Shown: one piece after another, positions 1 through 10,819 of the stretch
Layout: each line of letters starts with the position of its first letter
Numbering within the stretch: position 1 is the first letter of the stretch
From: Cytophagia bacterium
GTDB taxonomy: Bacteria > Bacteroidota > Bacteroidia > Cytophagales > Microscillaceae
Direction of reading: 5' to 3'
Assembly: GCA_004294005.1 (NCBI GenBank)
Contig: RDZP01000006.1
Span: forward strand, 1-54,459
Length of the DNA: 54,459 nt
The notes under the pieces: generated by a model
Told to the model about the DNA's origin: nothing
What the model saw: only the letters and a program-made list of their open reading frames with translations
Database searches by the model: none
Translations under genes and position numbers: made by a program

Positions 1-2
1 TT

Positions 3-92
3 GATGCGTATAAAAATTTTGAAAATCTAAAAAAATATGTGCAAAAAATAAAACAAAATTTTGGAAAATTATATACAATTAATTTTGCATAG
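3..92 (+). mobile_element. Possible 3' end of an IS transposase gene entering from the left edge
   Basis: Plus-strand frame 3 is open from the edge to TAG at 90-92 (DAYKNFENLKKYVQKIKQNFGKLYTINFA*), directly abutting the point where the minus-strand SusC ORF degenerates. Family not assignable from 29 codons. Confidence 0.35.
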
Positions 93-1469
93 GTGCTTAC
101 CTGCATAATATTGACGGTTTTCAAAACTAAACAAAGGATTAACAGAATTATCTCCTGCTACCAAACCAGCTCTGTTGCCATCTGCTAAACGAACATCATA
201 ATTTACAAATGGATATACATTTATCGCATTACTTAATGGACTATTTACATCATCTGTACCTGTGATACCACTTGTGGTATTTGTACTTAATATCAATGTA
301 CTTCCTGTTGATACCTTAAAGTTCTTAAATACTTCAAAATCTAAATTTAAACGTACATTTGTACGGTTGAGGCTACCATATATTGTACTTTGTTGCTCAA
401 GGTTGCTTACTGATACAGCATATTGACTTTTTTCTCCGCCACCTGATACATTCAAAGAGTTGTTCCAACTCAAAGCATTTGATTTGAATATTTGGTCTAA
501 TTGATCATAAGTTTGATTTACATAAGGTTTATCAGAAACTGCTGTTCCATTGATAGTACCTGATGGACTAGCCCATCTTCCTGTAAGAGGATTGGGAGTC
601 AAACGTGTTCCACCAGCATTTAAAATAAATCCTGCAGCATCAGTATTGTAAAAATGTCTATCTGATTTTCTGAGATTGCCTCTCAAAATATTATTTACCC
701 CTACTGTAGTACTAAAATCAACGCGAGTTTTACCTGATTTACCACGTTTGGTAAATATTTGAATTACTCCATTTGCACCTTGAGCACCAAATAAAGTAGC
801 AGCAGCTGCACCTTGAACAACCTCTACTCTCTCTATATTTGATAAATCCAAATCAGCCAAACGACTACTCAAGTTAGTGTTAGAACCATTGCCATTGTTA
901 TCTGTATTCACCTGAACACCATCAATCATTACTAAAGGTTGCGTAGTTCCTAAACTGTTAATCGCTCTTAAAATAATGTTTTGTTGTTGTCCTGGTTGCC
1001 CTGAAACAGATTGAATTAAAGCACCTGGTACTTTACCTTGTAATGCTTGGTCAAGTGAGGCTGTAGGCAAATTAGTAAATTCTTTTGCATCTACACTCTC
1101 TACAGAAATAGCTACTTTACGTTTGTCAGTTGCTTCTCCTAAACCTGTAACAACCATTTCTGTTAGCTGTTTTGTATCAGAAACCAAAGCAACATCAATT
1201 GTGCTTTGTGTCCCAACAACTACTTCTTGTGTAATCATTCCTACAGATTCAAATACAAGAGTAGAATTTTGTGGGACTTCAATCGTGTAAGCCCCTTCTG
1301 TATCAGTAGTTGTTCCACTCGTCGTTCCTTTGACGATAACAGACACTCCTGGTATTCCTTCACCTGTCGAGCTGTCTTTGATTTTACCACTGACTTTTTG
1401 ATTTTGTGCTAAAGATATCCCTATCCCAAAACACATCAAAATTAAAGTTAGATAAACTTTTTTCAACAT
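69..1469 (-). pseudogene. SusC/RagA-family TonB-dependent outer membrane receptor, N-terminal part only (signal peptide, CarboxypepD_reg-like domain, plug, first barrel strands)
   Basis: SGKIKDSSTGEGIPGVSVIVKGTTSGTTTDTEGAYTI (CarboxypepD_reg-like) followed by plug (VVTGLGEATDKRKV...NSLGTTQPLVMIDGVQV). Only 466 aa where roughly 1000 is normal; stops near the left edge with an unrelated tail. Confidence 0.8.
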
Positions 1470-2146
1470 AATTAAAAATAATTAAATGATTCTTGCTGCT
1501 ATTCAGCTTTGCAAATCTAAATTATTTTTATTTTAAAAAAAAAATAATTTCATAATTTTTTTTTATATAATTTTTTTTATATAATATTTTTATTATTTAT
1601 TGTACTTTTTAAAGTTTTTAATAGTAAATGTATTGTATTTAGTGTAAGTATTTAGTTTCCTAAACATAAACGATAAATAAGATAATTTATGTTAGTTTGT
1701 AGTATTATATTTTGTTATTTAACATTTTTTTCTAATTTAATTTGTTAAAATAACGAATAATTAGTGTGAAAATTAAATTTAATCAATTACTCTAAATGAA
1801 AATATGATTTCATTCAAAATAAGCCTTTTTTTATATTTTTTTTTTAAACAAACGTTTGCAGTCAAATATTCGCTATTATATTATAGTTTACATTGGTATG
1901 TAAAATTCATAAAAAATTAAGTATTTTTTAACATCAAATTAGTGCAATTTTTAGTGATGGGCACAAAAAAATCAATAAAAAAATGAATGTTTTTTGATAA
2001 TTAGTTGCTAATTAATTGCTAATTAATATTATTTTTTTTCTAATAAATTCAGCCTTTGCGTAGGAATAATACGATTTTTGCAGATTTGCTTGTAAAATAT
2101 TAATTTTTTTTATGAGCCTATAGTTTTTGTTTTGAAAATTTTATTG

Positions 2147-2809
2147 TTATTTCTTCTCCAAAAATAGAAAAAAATTTGTATGTTTTTTTAAAAATTGAAT
2201 CAAAATATTCAAAGATAAGCCTATTAAAATAAAGCAAAAAACATAAGAGAGATAAGAAAAATTTATCTTTTGATATGATAAAAACCAATAATTTACTAAA
2301 AAAACAAAGGTAATCATTCCTAAGAATGTCCCTAAAATGGTTCCTAATACATAAAAAATACTTATTTTTTTGTTTAATTTTTTAGATTGAATTAAAAAAA
2401 TATGCCAAGAAGACCAATATGGAATTTGAATAAAATTGAATAGATTTAAAATAAAGCCAATGAAAAATGGATGTATTTTCTCTAAATAAACGGGCAAAAA
2501 GTGAGGAGAATTATCAGAAAAATGATGATTCAAAAATGAAATTCCTAATAAAAATAAAAAAATAATTGTAAAAATATCTATCCAAAACAATAATTTTTGA
2601 TAAGATAATAACTGTTTGGCAAATGAAAAAGTAAAAATAATTACAACAATTTCAACGATAATTATCCCAGAAATAAAAAAAAATACACCTTCAAAACCAT
2701 ACAAACTCAAGAGTTGTAAAGCAATAAGATTTAGGTAGCCTAAAGGTAAAGAACCAATACAACTCACAAAAATACCTATTAAAAAGTCATTTATTTTTGA
2801 AATTCTCAT
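2147..2809 (-). CDS. LysE-type multipass membrane transporter
   Basis: 220 aa, hydrophobic, N-terminal SLPLGYLNLIALQ resembles LysE/RhtB family. Confidence 0.5.
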   Translation of the reverse strand: MRISKINDFLIGIFVSCIGSLPLGYLNLIALQLLSLYGFEGVFFFISGIIIVEIVVIIFTFSFAKQLLSYQKLLFWIDIFTIIFLFLLGISFLNHHFSDNSPHFLPVYLEKIHPFFIGFILNLFNFIQIPYWSSWHIFLIQSKKLNKKISIFYVLGTILGTFLGMITFVFLVNYWFLSYQKINFSYLSYVFCFILIGLSLNILIQFLKKHTNFFLFLEKK

Positions 2810-3853
2810 TTAAAATTGTTTTAATTTTTGTACTAAATTTTTATTGTCTTTTATCATTTTCATTCCTTCAGAGAAACTAAGATAAGGAAAGCCTTTTTTA
2901 TAATTATCTGTACTAATCCTAAAAAGCAAATGCCAATGTTTGATAATCTCTTTCCAAGCCCAAAAAATAGAATGTTTTGGGTCGTATATATGTGTTGGCT
3001 CACTACCTGCACCGTTCAGTTCGATGATAGAAAAATTTTCCCCACATTCTAATTCTTCTAATGTATTGTATTTTATATCTAATCTTCCATAATAAAAATG
3101 TGGGATTTCTTGACAAATTCTATCAATCATCTCATTTAATTTTTCATTTTTCCAATGTGTTGTGTCTATAAATTTTGCTCCTCTTGCGTGATTTCCATAC
3201 GGAACTAAATTGAAAATTTGATTGTTAGGCAAAATTTCAGATAAAATTTCGCCATATTTTTTTTGTAAAACAGATAATTGTAAATAAAATCTTGGATTTT
3301 TTTTGATTAAATTTATCATTGTATCTACGCCATTTCCTACCAAAGTTAAAAGTTCTTTATGAACAATTCCAGAAATATGTCCTTTGTTTTGATTAGGAAT
3401 TCTATAATAAAAAACACCTATTTCGTTGGGTAAATCGATTAATTCTTGTATCAAAAAATCAACTTTTATTTTAGATAAATAGATTTTTAATTCATTTTCA
3501 TTATTTATTTTCTCTACTGCCAAGCCTTTCATACCAATATCGGGCTTTGCAATAAGAGGAAAAAAGATTTTCTTTTCATTAATTTTTTCAATAATTGATA
3601 AGAAATTGCTATTGGGAGTAAAAAAAAGTGTTTTTGGATAATATTTTTCAGGCATCATATCATAAATATCCTTTTTAGATTCCATCAAAAAACCACCATT
3701 TTTGATAGTCGGATTTGAAGCATTAAAAAAGAAAAAAGACTTTGCACGCAATGCGTAATAAACCCAAACCAAAGACAAAGGGATATAAATTGCCTCAAAA
3801 GACCAATATTCCCAATGAAATAATTTATGAAAATATAGTTTTAAATTCTTCAT
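2810..3853 (-). CDS. ATP-grasp-like protein
   Basis: 347 aa with FFPLIAKPDIGMKGLAVEKI and SIIELNGAGSEPTHIYDP, typical of ATP-grasp domains; directly abuts the LysE-like gene. Confidence 0.55.
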   Translation of the reverse strand: MKNLKLYFHKLFHWEYWSFEAIYIPLSLVWVYYALRAKSFFFFNASNPTIKNGGFLMESKKDIYDMMPEKYYPKTLFFTPNSNFLSIIEKINEKKIFFPLIAKPDIGMKGLAVEKINNENELKIYLSKIKVDFLIQELIDLPNEIGVFYYRIPNQNKGHISGIVHKELLTLVGNGVDTMINLIKKNPRFYLQLSVLQKKYGEILSEILPNNQIFNLVPYGNHARGAKFIDTTHWKNEKLNEMIDRICQEIPHFYYGRLDIKYNTLEELECGENFSIIELNGAGSEPTHIYDPKHSIFWAWKEIIKHWHLLFRISTDNYKKGFPYLSFSEGMKMIKDNKNLVQKLKQF

Positions 3854-4544
3854 AGTATTGTTTTTTTAATAATAAATCGTGATGTAACATTGATGTAATT
3901 GTTTCATTTACAATTACTTGTGTAACGCTATATGTTTTTACTTTTTCATCTCGATTGATAATTAAGCCATTTTCTTTGTCGTTTTTGTTTGTATATGTAT
4001 GAAAATTTCGTATCAAATCAGGCGTGAGGTTTTTGTTTTTTTGTATAAAACTTTCAAACCATTCTTTTCTCAACGTTCTTGCCTTTTCATCATATAAAGT
4101 AACCGAAGAATAAATATGTGCTTTTTCTTTTGATAATATTTGTATTAACTTTTTTAGTCCGTCCCAAATAAATTCATACAATTTTTGTGTATTTGTCCAA
4201 ATAATTATTGTGAAAGGAGCAATATTTTCTAAGTCAATTTCTTCTACAAATGCAATAGGGTTTTTATGACTGATAATTTCCATTACAATCAAACCTCTAC
4301 TTTTTCTGTATATTTTTTCTGGAATATATTGCTCAAAAGCACCATTTAATAACACAACTACATTGCCCGTTTCGTCAGTTGCAAACCAAGTTCCACCTCC
4401 TTTTTGGTCTTTTGGAAAGAGAATGTTTTTATTATTATAATTCTCTTTTTTGGGTGCTAATGCTAAAGGACGTGAGGCTTGTTCATCTCTATTAGAAGTG
4501 ATAATAACTTCATTATTTTTGATAAAAATGCTTACTGTACACAT
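3825..4544 (-). CDS. NRDE (TANGO2-like) family protein
   Basis: MCTVSIFIKNNEVIITSNRDEQASRPLA is the NRDE signature. Confidence 0.85.
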   Translation of the reverse strand: MCTVSIFIKNNEVIITSNRDEQASRPLALAPKKENYNNKNILFPKDQKGGGTWFATDETGNVVVLLNGAFEQYIPEKIYRKSRGLIVMEIISHKNPIAFVEEIDLENIAPFTIIIWTNTQKLYEFIWDGLKKLIQILSKEKAHIYSSVTLYDEKARTLRKEWFESFIQKNKNLTPDLIRNFHTYTNKNDKENGLIINRDEKVKTYSVTQVIVNETITSMLHHDLLLKKQYYEEFKTIFS

Positions 4545-5017
4545 AAATTTCGGTATCGGATAGTAGAAGGTGCAACTCCAAAGTTTGCGTCTACACTAAT
4601 TTTTTCATTATTGATTAATGCCACTTTTATCAATGCTTGATGGTGAATACAATGTTCTAAATTATAGATCAGTTCCCTATAATAATTAGAAATAATGATA
4701 TATTTTCTATCATTAAAACTACAAATCATATCAATGTTTTTATCAGGTTTTTCGATATTATTTTGAATCCAAATTAATTTTTCTATGGCAATATTTTTCT
4801 CATTCTCGATAGATTTTTCTCGTTTTCTATCTTCATAATTGACTTTATTTTGTTCATATTGAAGTAATAAGCACTCAAAAAGTTCGATAATATGTCTGGT
4901 ATGTTGCCCAATTGTTGCATCACTCAAGGTGTGATTTTTTTGTGTATAAACAATGTCATCAATTTGAAGTAATAAATCAATTACTTCTTGCAAAGTATTT
5001 TGAATGTTCTGAAGCAT
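4532..5017 (-). CDS. DinB-like four-helix bundle protein
   Basis: 161 aa; IGQHTRHIIELFECLL and HCIHHQALIKVAL match DinB metal-site style motifs. Confidence 0.65.
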   Translation of the reverse strand: MLQNIQNTLQEVIDLLLQIDDIVYTQKNHTLSDATIGQHTRHIIELFECLLLQYEQNKVNYEDRKREKSIENEKNIAIEKLIWIQNNIEKPDKNIDMICSFNDRKYIIISNYYRELIYNLEHCIHHQALIKVALINNEKISVDANFGVAPSTIRYRNLCVQ

Positions 5018-5021
5018 TTGC

Positions 5022-5426
5022 TTAAATTTTTAATTTTAATAGGTTAGAAAATTGTGATTTATTCAAAAAAGCTATATAAATTGAAATAAAAAAAACAATC
5101 AAGGCAAATAAAAATAATTGTCCATTGTCATTTTTTACTTCAATTCCTAAGAATAAGAGGTGTGAAAGGATTGCTCCTGACATTAATCCAACGCTTATAA
5201 ATGCTCCTAAAAATGTTGTTCTTGGAATTATCAGTAATAAACTTGCTATTAACTCTATTACTCCTGTACCAATTCGTCCCCAAGGTTCTATACCCAATGT
5301 AGAAAATATAAATACAGATTCTTCGGAGGCTGAAAATTTAAAAAAAAGTGTCTGTAACATAATAAATACGGCAATTCCTTTGATTATCCAAACAAAAATT
5401 TTGAACTTATAATTTGTATCTTTCAT
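5022..5426 (-). CDS. DoxX family membrane protein
   Basis: 134 aa, four TM segments, LFFKFSASEESVFIF and GVIELIASLLLIIPRTTFLGAF typical of DoxX. Confidence 0.7.
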   Translation of the reverse strand: MKDTNYKFKIFVWIIKGIAVFIMLQTLFFKFSASEESVFIFSTLGIEPWGRIGTGVIELIASLLLIIPRTTFLGAFISVGLMSGAILSHLLFLGIEVKNDNGQLFLFALIVFFISIYIAFLNKSQFSNLLKLKI

Positions 5427-5428
5427 AA

Positions 5429-5881
5429 TTATTTAAAAATATTAGTCCAATTTTTATCTGCTTTTATTTTTAAATTTTTCTCATCTTTGTTCCAACTTGT
5501 GAGTGTATTTGTAAAATAAGCATTGTAAAACAAATATAATTTACCATCTATAACTTTAAAAGTACTTGGGTCAATCTCTACTTTTTCGGCTGATTTTCCC
5601 ATTGCATACGCACACCAGCCTCCATATTGAGGCTCATATTTTTTATAATTTTTAATCAATAATGATTGATTTTTAGCACTCGAGCAATGATAAATCACAT
5701 CATTGGCATTGACAGCAAATTCTTTTTTACCTTTTATCGCTTTATTTTCGGTAAAATAAGCCACAGGGTCATAACCATAAATGGCTATTTTTTTAGAAAT
5801 ATTAAAATGATTGGCACGACTTTGTGCGGAAACTAAATCAGTAAGAAATAAAAAAAACGGAATCAAAAAAAACTTTTCCAT
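5429..5881 (-). CDS. YHS domain-containing secreted protein
   Basis: Signal peptide then IYGYDPVAYFTENKAIKGKKEF...YEPQYGGWCAYAMGKSAEKVEIDPSTFKVIDGKLYLFYN. Confidence 0.8.
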   Translation of the reverse strand: MEKFFLIPFFLFLTDLVSAQSRANHFNISKKIAIYGYDPVAYFTENKAIKGKKEFAVNANDVIYHCSSAKNQSLLIKNYKKYEPQYGGWCAYAMGKSAEKVEIDPSTFKVIDGKLYLFYNAYFTNTLTSWNKDEKNLKIKADKNWTNIFK

Positions 5882-5908
5882 AGACAGAATATATTAAAGT
5901 TAAAAAAA

Positions 5909-6439
5909 TTATTGAACAACTTGAATATTTATTTTAATTGTAACATTATTACCTAAAACCCAACTACTTTCTCCTACACCATAATCCAAACGATTGATAA
6001 CAAAAGAGCCTTCAAAACTACCATTTTTTCCATTTTTTTTGAAAGTAAAAGGCATTTCTATTGTTTTTGTAACATTTTTAATTGTCAATTTAAAAAAACC
6101 ATTAAACTTTTCATTACTAATTTTTGAAAAGCTTGTAGATTTTAATTGAATAGTCGGATATTTTTCAGCATCAAAATAATCTGCCCTTTTTAAATGCCTG
6201 TCTCTTGCATTATTATTAGTGTTGATTGTTGCAGTTTTTACAGAGGCTTCAATTACGTCATTTTTATCACCATCATTAAAGTTTATTTTTGCTTCCAAGC
6301 CTTTAAGCGTTCCTGTAACATTGAATCCTGCATTTTTGATTTTAAATTCAATGTTTGAAGTTTTCCAATCCCAACTGTTTTGAGCAAAAATAAAAGGAAT
6401 TGAAAAATAAATTGATAAGAAGAAAAGAATCTTTTTCAT
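5909..6439 (-). CDS. YceI family protein (secreted paralog)
   Basis: Signal peptide; IEFKIKNAGFNVTGTLKGLEAKINF...RADYFDAEKYPTIQLKSTSF. Confidence 0.85.
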   Translation of the reverse strand: MKKILFFLSIYFSIPFIFAQNSWDWKTSNIEFKIKNAGFNVTGTLKGLEAKINFNDGDKNDVIEASVKTATINTNNNARDRHLKRADYFDAEKYPTIQLKSTSFSKISNEKFNGFFKLTIKNVTKTIEMPFTFKKNGKNGSFEGSFVINRLDYGVGESSWVLGNNVTIKINIQVVQ

Positions 6440-6467
6440 GTTTTTATTATTAGTTATATACTTTTAA

Positions 6468-7199
6468 TTATTTTTTGAGTAATTTATAGGTAATACCCAC
6501 CATAAACTGTAATGATTTGTAACGAAATCTATCATTATTTAACGATAACTTTTTGTCTGTGGTATATTCCGAAAAAATAAAAGTCCCACCTGTTTTTATA
6601 CCCCAATTATCATTTAACCAATATCTTGCATATATTTCAGAGTTAAGTGAGCCTATATCATTGTCACTTATCAATAACAAATTAAAAGGAGTTGGTTTTG
6701 CATTTTGAGATGTTAATTGTCCTTGTGAATAAATACTTGATTGAAAAATTCCTGTTTGAGATTTTCCAAAACTGAAACCTATTGCGTCAATATTAAATCC
6801 CACTTCGAATCGTTTAGTGAAATTATATTGTAGATGAATACTTAAATTAAGGCTATTTACTTGTCCATTTTTGAGGGTTAATGTATCAAAATTTGCTAAA
6901 ATATTGTCTGCAAACAAAGCTGAAGGATTATTGACACCACTTGTGAGTGATGCTGGCGCTGTTACAAAATCTTTTTGATTCATAAACGCAAAATTCAATC
7001 TTGCACCATAACCAATTCTAAATTTCTGTTTTTTATCAACAGTATATAAACTCGCCCAAGACAATGCAGTTGTAAAATTATTATGGCTTGCACTCAAAGC
7101 AGCATCAAAAATATGACGATATTGTAATTTTTCGTCTTGTGCCTGCACTTTAAGAGTGTAAATAAAGATAACAAAAAGAATAACAATGATTTTTTTCAT
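6468..7199 (-). CDS. Predicted outer membrane beta-barrel protein
   Basis: Signal peptide, alternating aromatic/polar strands, C-terminal FMVGITYKLLKK. Confidence 0.5.
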   Translation of the reverse strand: MKKIIVILFVIFIYTLKVQAQDEKLQYRHIFDAALSASHNNFTTALSWASLYTVDKKQKFRIGYGARLNFAFMNQKDFVTAPASLTSGVNNPSALFADNILANFDTLTLKNGQVNSLNLSIHLQYNFTKRFEVGFNIDAIGFSFGKSQTGIFQSSIYSQGQLTSQNAKPTPFNLLLISDNDIGSLNSEIYARYWLNDNWGIKTGGTFIFSEYTTDKKLSLNNDRFRYKSLQFMVGITYKLLKK

Positions 7200-7367
7200 T
7201 TTATTTTGAAGGTTTTGTGTTAGTGTGTGTGAAGCTTATTCACTTAAAAAGTTATTTTTATAATGCAAAGGTACACACTATTTTACAAATAAAATTACAC
7301 ATTAGTCCCAAAAAAATGTATATTTTTCCCTTTTTATTATTTTTAAATAAAGTTTCATAAAATAAAA

Positions 7368-7390
7368 AAGGCAAAATTTAATTCTGCCTT
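7368..7390 (-). terminator. Rho-independent-like hairpin downstream of lpdA
   Basis: AAGGCAaaatttaattcTGCCTT hairpin with A/T tracts. Confidence 0.6.
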
Positions 7391-7423
7391 TCTTGTTTCT
7401 TATTATATTTTTTTAGAAATTGG

Positions 7424-8827
7424 CTAAATATGTAATGCTCTATTGGCTGTTGCTGCCAAACAAGCTTCTTTAAATGCTTCCATATACGTTGGGTGTGCAT
7501 GGGACATACGTGCTACATCTTCAGCCGAAGCCCTAAATTCCATCGCCGTAACCGCCGCCGCAATCATATCAGCCGCTCTTGCACCAATAATATGCACGCC
7601 TAAAATCTCATCAGTTTTTTCATCAGCAATTACTTTTACCAATCCATCAACATCCATACTTGCTCTTGCGCGTCCTAATGCTCTGAATGGAAATGAACCT
7701 ACTTTATAAGCACTTCCTTTTTCTTTTAATTGTTCTTCTGTATAACCTACGCTTGCTACTTCAGGCCAAGTATAAACTACACCTGGAATAAGATGGTAAT
7801 GAATATGTGGTTTTTGTCCTACAATTGTTTCAGCAACAAAAACGCCTTCTTCTTCGGCTTTGTGTGCTAACATTGCCCCGTCTATCACATCACCAATGGC
7901 ATAAATTCCTTGAATTTTGGTTTGTAAATGAGCATCTACAGGTATTTTTCCACCTTTTGCAAGTTCGATACCTATATTTTCTAATCCTAATTTATCAGTG
8001 TAAGCTTTTCTACCAATGGCCACCAAACAATATTCTGCGGAAAATATTTTTTCTGTATTTGTTTTTCGGTCTGTTGCTTTTACTTCTACTGATTTTCCAT
8101 CACTTGTAACACTTGTAACTTGGTGATTGAAAGAAAATTCCATTCCAATTTTTTTCAAAGATTTATGTAATTCCTTGCCCATAGTTTTGTCCATTGTCGG
8201 AATTAAACTATCCAAATATTCAATCATTGTAACTTTTGTACCTAATCGAGCATACACAGAACCTAATTCGGAAGCAATTACTCCTGCACCAATCACAATC
8301 ATTGTTTTTGGAATTTCAGGTAATTTTAATGCTTCTGTTGATGTGATAATTCTGTTTTTATCTATTGTAACATTAGGTAATGGTGTAGGTTTTGAGCCTG
8401 TGGCAATGATAGTATTTTTGGTAGTAAGTTCTTGTTTTGAACCATCTTTGGCAGTTACAATAATGGTATTTTTATCTTTAAAACTTCCCATTCCTGTAAA
8501 AGTTTCAATTTTATTTTTTTTCATCAAAAAACTTACTCCATCACAAGTTTGCTTCACAACATCATCTTTTCTTTTTACCATTTGCCCAAAATCTACCTCA
8601 TTATTACCCACATTAATACCATGTGTTTTGAAGGTGTGTGTTAAGTTATGATAATGTTCAGAGGAATCTAACAATGCTTTTGAGGGAATACAGCCTACAT
8701 TCAAGCAAGTTCCTCCCATTGTGTCATATTTTTCGATAATGGCAGTTTTTAAGCCTAATTGTGCAGTACGAATCGCTGCTACATATCCGCCAGGTCCAGA
8801 GCCAATAACAATTACGTCGAAGTTCAT
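7424..8827 (-). CDS. lpdA: Dihydrolipoyl dehydrogenase
   Basis: 467 aa; GGTCLNVGCIPSKALL redox motif, FAD/NAD domains, C-terminal HAHPTYMEAFKEA. Confidence 0.97.
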   Translation of the reverse strand: MNFDVIVIGSGPGGYVAAIRTAQLGLKTAIIEKYDTMGGTCLNVGCIPSKALLDSSEHYHNLTHTFKTHGINVGNNEVDFGQMVKRKDDVVKQTCDGVSFLMKKNKIETFTGMGSFKDKNTIIVTAKDGSKQELTTKNTIIATGSKPTPLPNVTIDKNRIITSTEALKLPEIPKTMIVIGAGVIASELGSVYARLGTKVTMIEYLDSLIPTMDKTMGKELHKSLKKIGMEFSFNHQVTSVTSDGKSVEVKATDRKTNTEKIFSAEYCLVAIGRKAYTDKLGLENIGIELAKGGKIPVDAHLQTKIQGIYAIGDVIDGAMLAHKAEEEGVFVAETIVGQKPHIHYHLIPGVVYTWPEVASVGYTEEQLKEKGSAYKVGSFPFRALGRARASMDVDGLVKVIADEKTDEILGVHIIGARAADMIAAAVTAMEFRASAEDVARMSHAHPTYMEAFKEACLAATANRALHI

Positions 8828-8993
8828 AGTTTTATGTTTGAATAAATAATTAAAAGTTTATTTTTAATCTATCAATAAACTTTTTGGATATATAAAATAA
8901 ATTGAATAAATGAAAAATTGTATAATATATTTTTATAATCACTTATTCTCTTTACAAAAATAAAAGATAACAATGATAAAAACAAATTTTTGA

Positions 8994-9707
8994 TTAAAAA
9001 TTATAAAAAATACCTAAATTAAAAGTAAATACAGTAGCATAACTTTTCTTTTCAGGCACTGCAATACCATTTGCTTTGATATTTAAGTCAATATTAAAAC
9101 TATCATTAATAAAATAAGCACAACCTATTACAGGTGCCACTCCAAAATTAGTAGCATTGCCATTGATTTCGATAGCACCTAAAGATGAAAAATTAGGTTG
9201 CCCTGCCAATGCTGCAAATTTTCCTAAATCAAATTTGATATTTTCTGTATCTCTGATATATAAACCAATATCAAAACCAACATAAGGACGTATTTTTTCG
9301 GTCAGAATATTGTATTCGAAACCAAAATTAATCAAGTAAAAATTAACTTTTGGTACTTTTATTCTTTCGTTTGTTGGACTTTGGTCATTAAAAAGGGTAA
9401 TTAAATCTGCCGTATTTTTACTTAATCCGATGGCTTGAGAAAATTTGCCTAAGTCATCGCCTGCACGCCCAAAAGCCAAAAAACTAATATTTTGTGTAAA
9501 TGCCCATCTTTTATTGATTTGATATTTGCTTGTCAGGCTCACACCATAGCCATTTTTATTGATAGTACCAAAATCACCTGCGGGAATGCCATAATTAAAA
9601 CTTGTTCCAATTCTAAATTTTTTAGGTAATGATGTATTTTCTTGTGCTGATAATAAACAAGGAAAAATAAATAAAAAGACGAATAAGAATTGTATATTTT
9701 TTTTCAT
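8994..9707 (-). CDS. Outer membrane beta-barrel protein
   Basis: ORF called 8994..9839, but the signal peptide MKKNIQFLFVFLFIFPCLLSAQE starts at 9707, removing overlap with the next gene; C-terminal FNLGIFYNF. Confidence 0.6.
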   Translation of the reverse strand: MKKNIQFLFVFLFIFPCLLSAQENTSLPKKFRIGTSFNYGIPAGDFGTINKNGYGVSLTSKYQINKRWAFTQNISFLAFGRAGDDLGKFSQAIGLSKNTADLITLFNDQSPTNERIKVPKVNFYLINFGFEYNILTEKIRPYVGFDIGLYIRDTENIKFDLGKFAALAGQPNFSSLGAIEINGNATNFGVAPVIGCAYFINDSFNIDLNIKANGIAVPEKKSYATVFTFNLGIFYNF

Positions 9708-9762
9708 AAATGTATAAATTAAGAATTTTATTTTTTGTTTTATAAATAATGGAAACACGAAT

Positions 9763-9984
9763 TTATTTTCTTCTTGCAAAATACTCCTCATTATTATTGC
9801 GCACCTTATCAGAGAGAATTGCCAAATAATTATCACCATTTTTTAAAAATTCTGTTGTTTCCATCGCTGAAAGTTGAAAAGAAATATCATAGACAGCAGT
9901 TGTGCCACAGACGACAGAAAAATAATAGCCATTTTCGTTTTCATACAGCACATAGTCCCAACTTTTATTGATTAATTCTTTCAT
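9763..9984 (-). CDS. Small hypothetical protein (73 aa)
   Basis: Clean ORF MKELINKSWDYVLYENENGYYFSVVCGTTAVYDISFQLSAMETTEFL. Confidence 0.55.
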   Translation of the reverse strand: MKELINKSWDYVLYENENGYYFSVVCGTTAVYDISFQLSAMETTEFLKNGDNYLAILSDKVRNNNEEYFARRK

Positions 9985-10201
9985 AATGTTGATTTTAAGA
10001 CTTTATTTACAAGTTTTATGCAATAATAATTTTTTTTTTCTAATAAACCAAATATTTTTAAACATAATTTGAATGATTTATTATTTGATATTGCTTTAGA
10101 ACTCATTTTTTATTTTTTTGAAAGAAAAATTATGAAAAATATTCAAAAATAAACTTTGTTTATTTTTTTTGTGTTATTAGAGTTAAAAATAAAAAATCAT
10201 A

Positions 10202-10675
10202 ATGAATACACAAATATTAGAGGAAATTACTAAAATATTTATTGCTTATATTGAAAAAAAACAGCTCAGAAAAACGCCTGAAAGATTGGCAATTTTAGAA
10301 GAAATTTATTCAAGAACTGACCATTTTGACGCAGATGAACTTTGGATTAGTATGGATAATAAAAATTATCGTGTAAGTAAAGCAACAGTTTATAATACAT
10401 TGGAATTATTGGTGGAATGTAATTTAGTAGTAAAGCATCAATTTGGAAATGGAAAAAATTTAGCCCAATATGAAAAATCTTATGGCTACAAACAACACGA
10501 CCATTTAATTTGTATGACTTGTCATCAAGTCATTGAGTTTTGTGACCCACGTCTTCAGACCATTCAATCTAAAATCGGAGATATATTAGGTTTTAATATT
10601 TTACATCATTCTTTAATTTTTTATGGAGATTGTACCAAAGAAAATTGTGATAAAATAAAAAAAACAACAACTTAA
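10202..10675 (+). CDS. Fur family transcriptional regulator
   Basis: RKTPERLAILEEIYSRTDHFDADELW...VSKATVYNTLELLVECNLV...DHLICMTCHQVIEF. Confidence 0.9.
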   Translation: MNTQILEEITKIFIAYIEKKQLRKTPERLAILEEIYSRTDHFDADELWISMDNKNYRVSKATVYNTLELLVECNLVVKHQFGNGKNLAQYEKSYGYKQHDHLICMTCHQVIEFCDPRLQTIQSKIGDILGFNILHHSLIFYGDCTKENCDKIKKTTT

Positions 10676-10819
10676 TTCTTAATTAACTATATTTTTTAAA
10701 CTTAATTAAAAAAAAATATAAAAAAATACAAGAAATTCTTGTTTTTATTACAATTATGTATTTATTTAGTGCCTTCAAATTTTAGGATTAATAAAACAAT
10801 AAAAATAAAAACATAGATA

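Noticed and set aside
1500-2140. Large AT-rich gap as a possible RNA gene or origin
   Set aside because: Only homopolymeric A/T runs and no structured or repeated motif I could support; consistent with intergenic composition.
8127-8651. 174-aa plus-strand ORF inside lpdA (and 7443..7709, 7807..8109)
   Set aside because: Antisense shadow ORFs of a well-supported lpdA gene; low-complexity hydrophobic translations.
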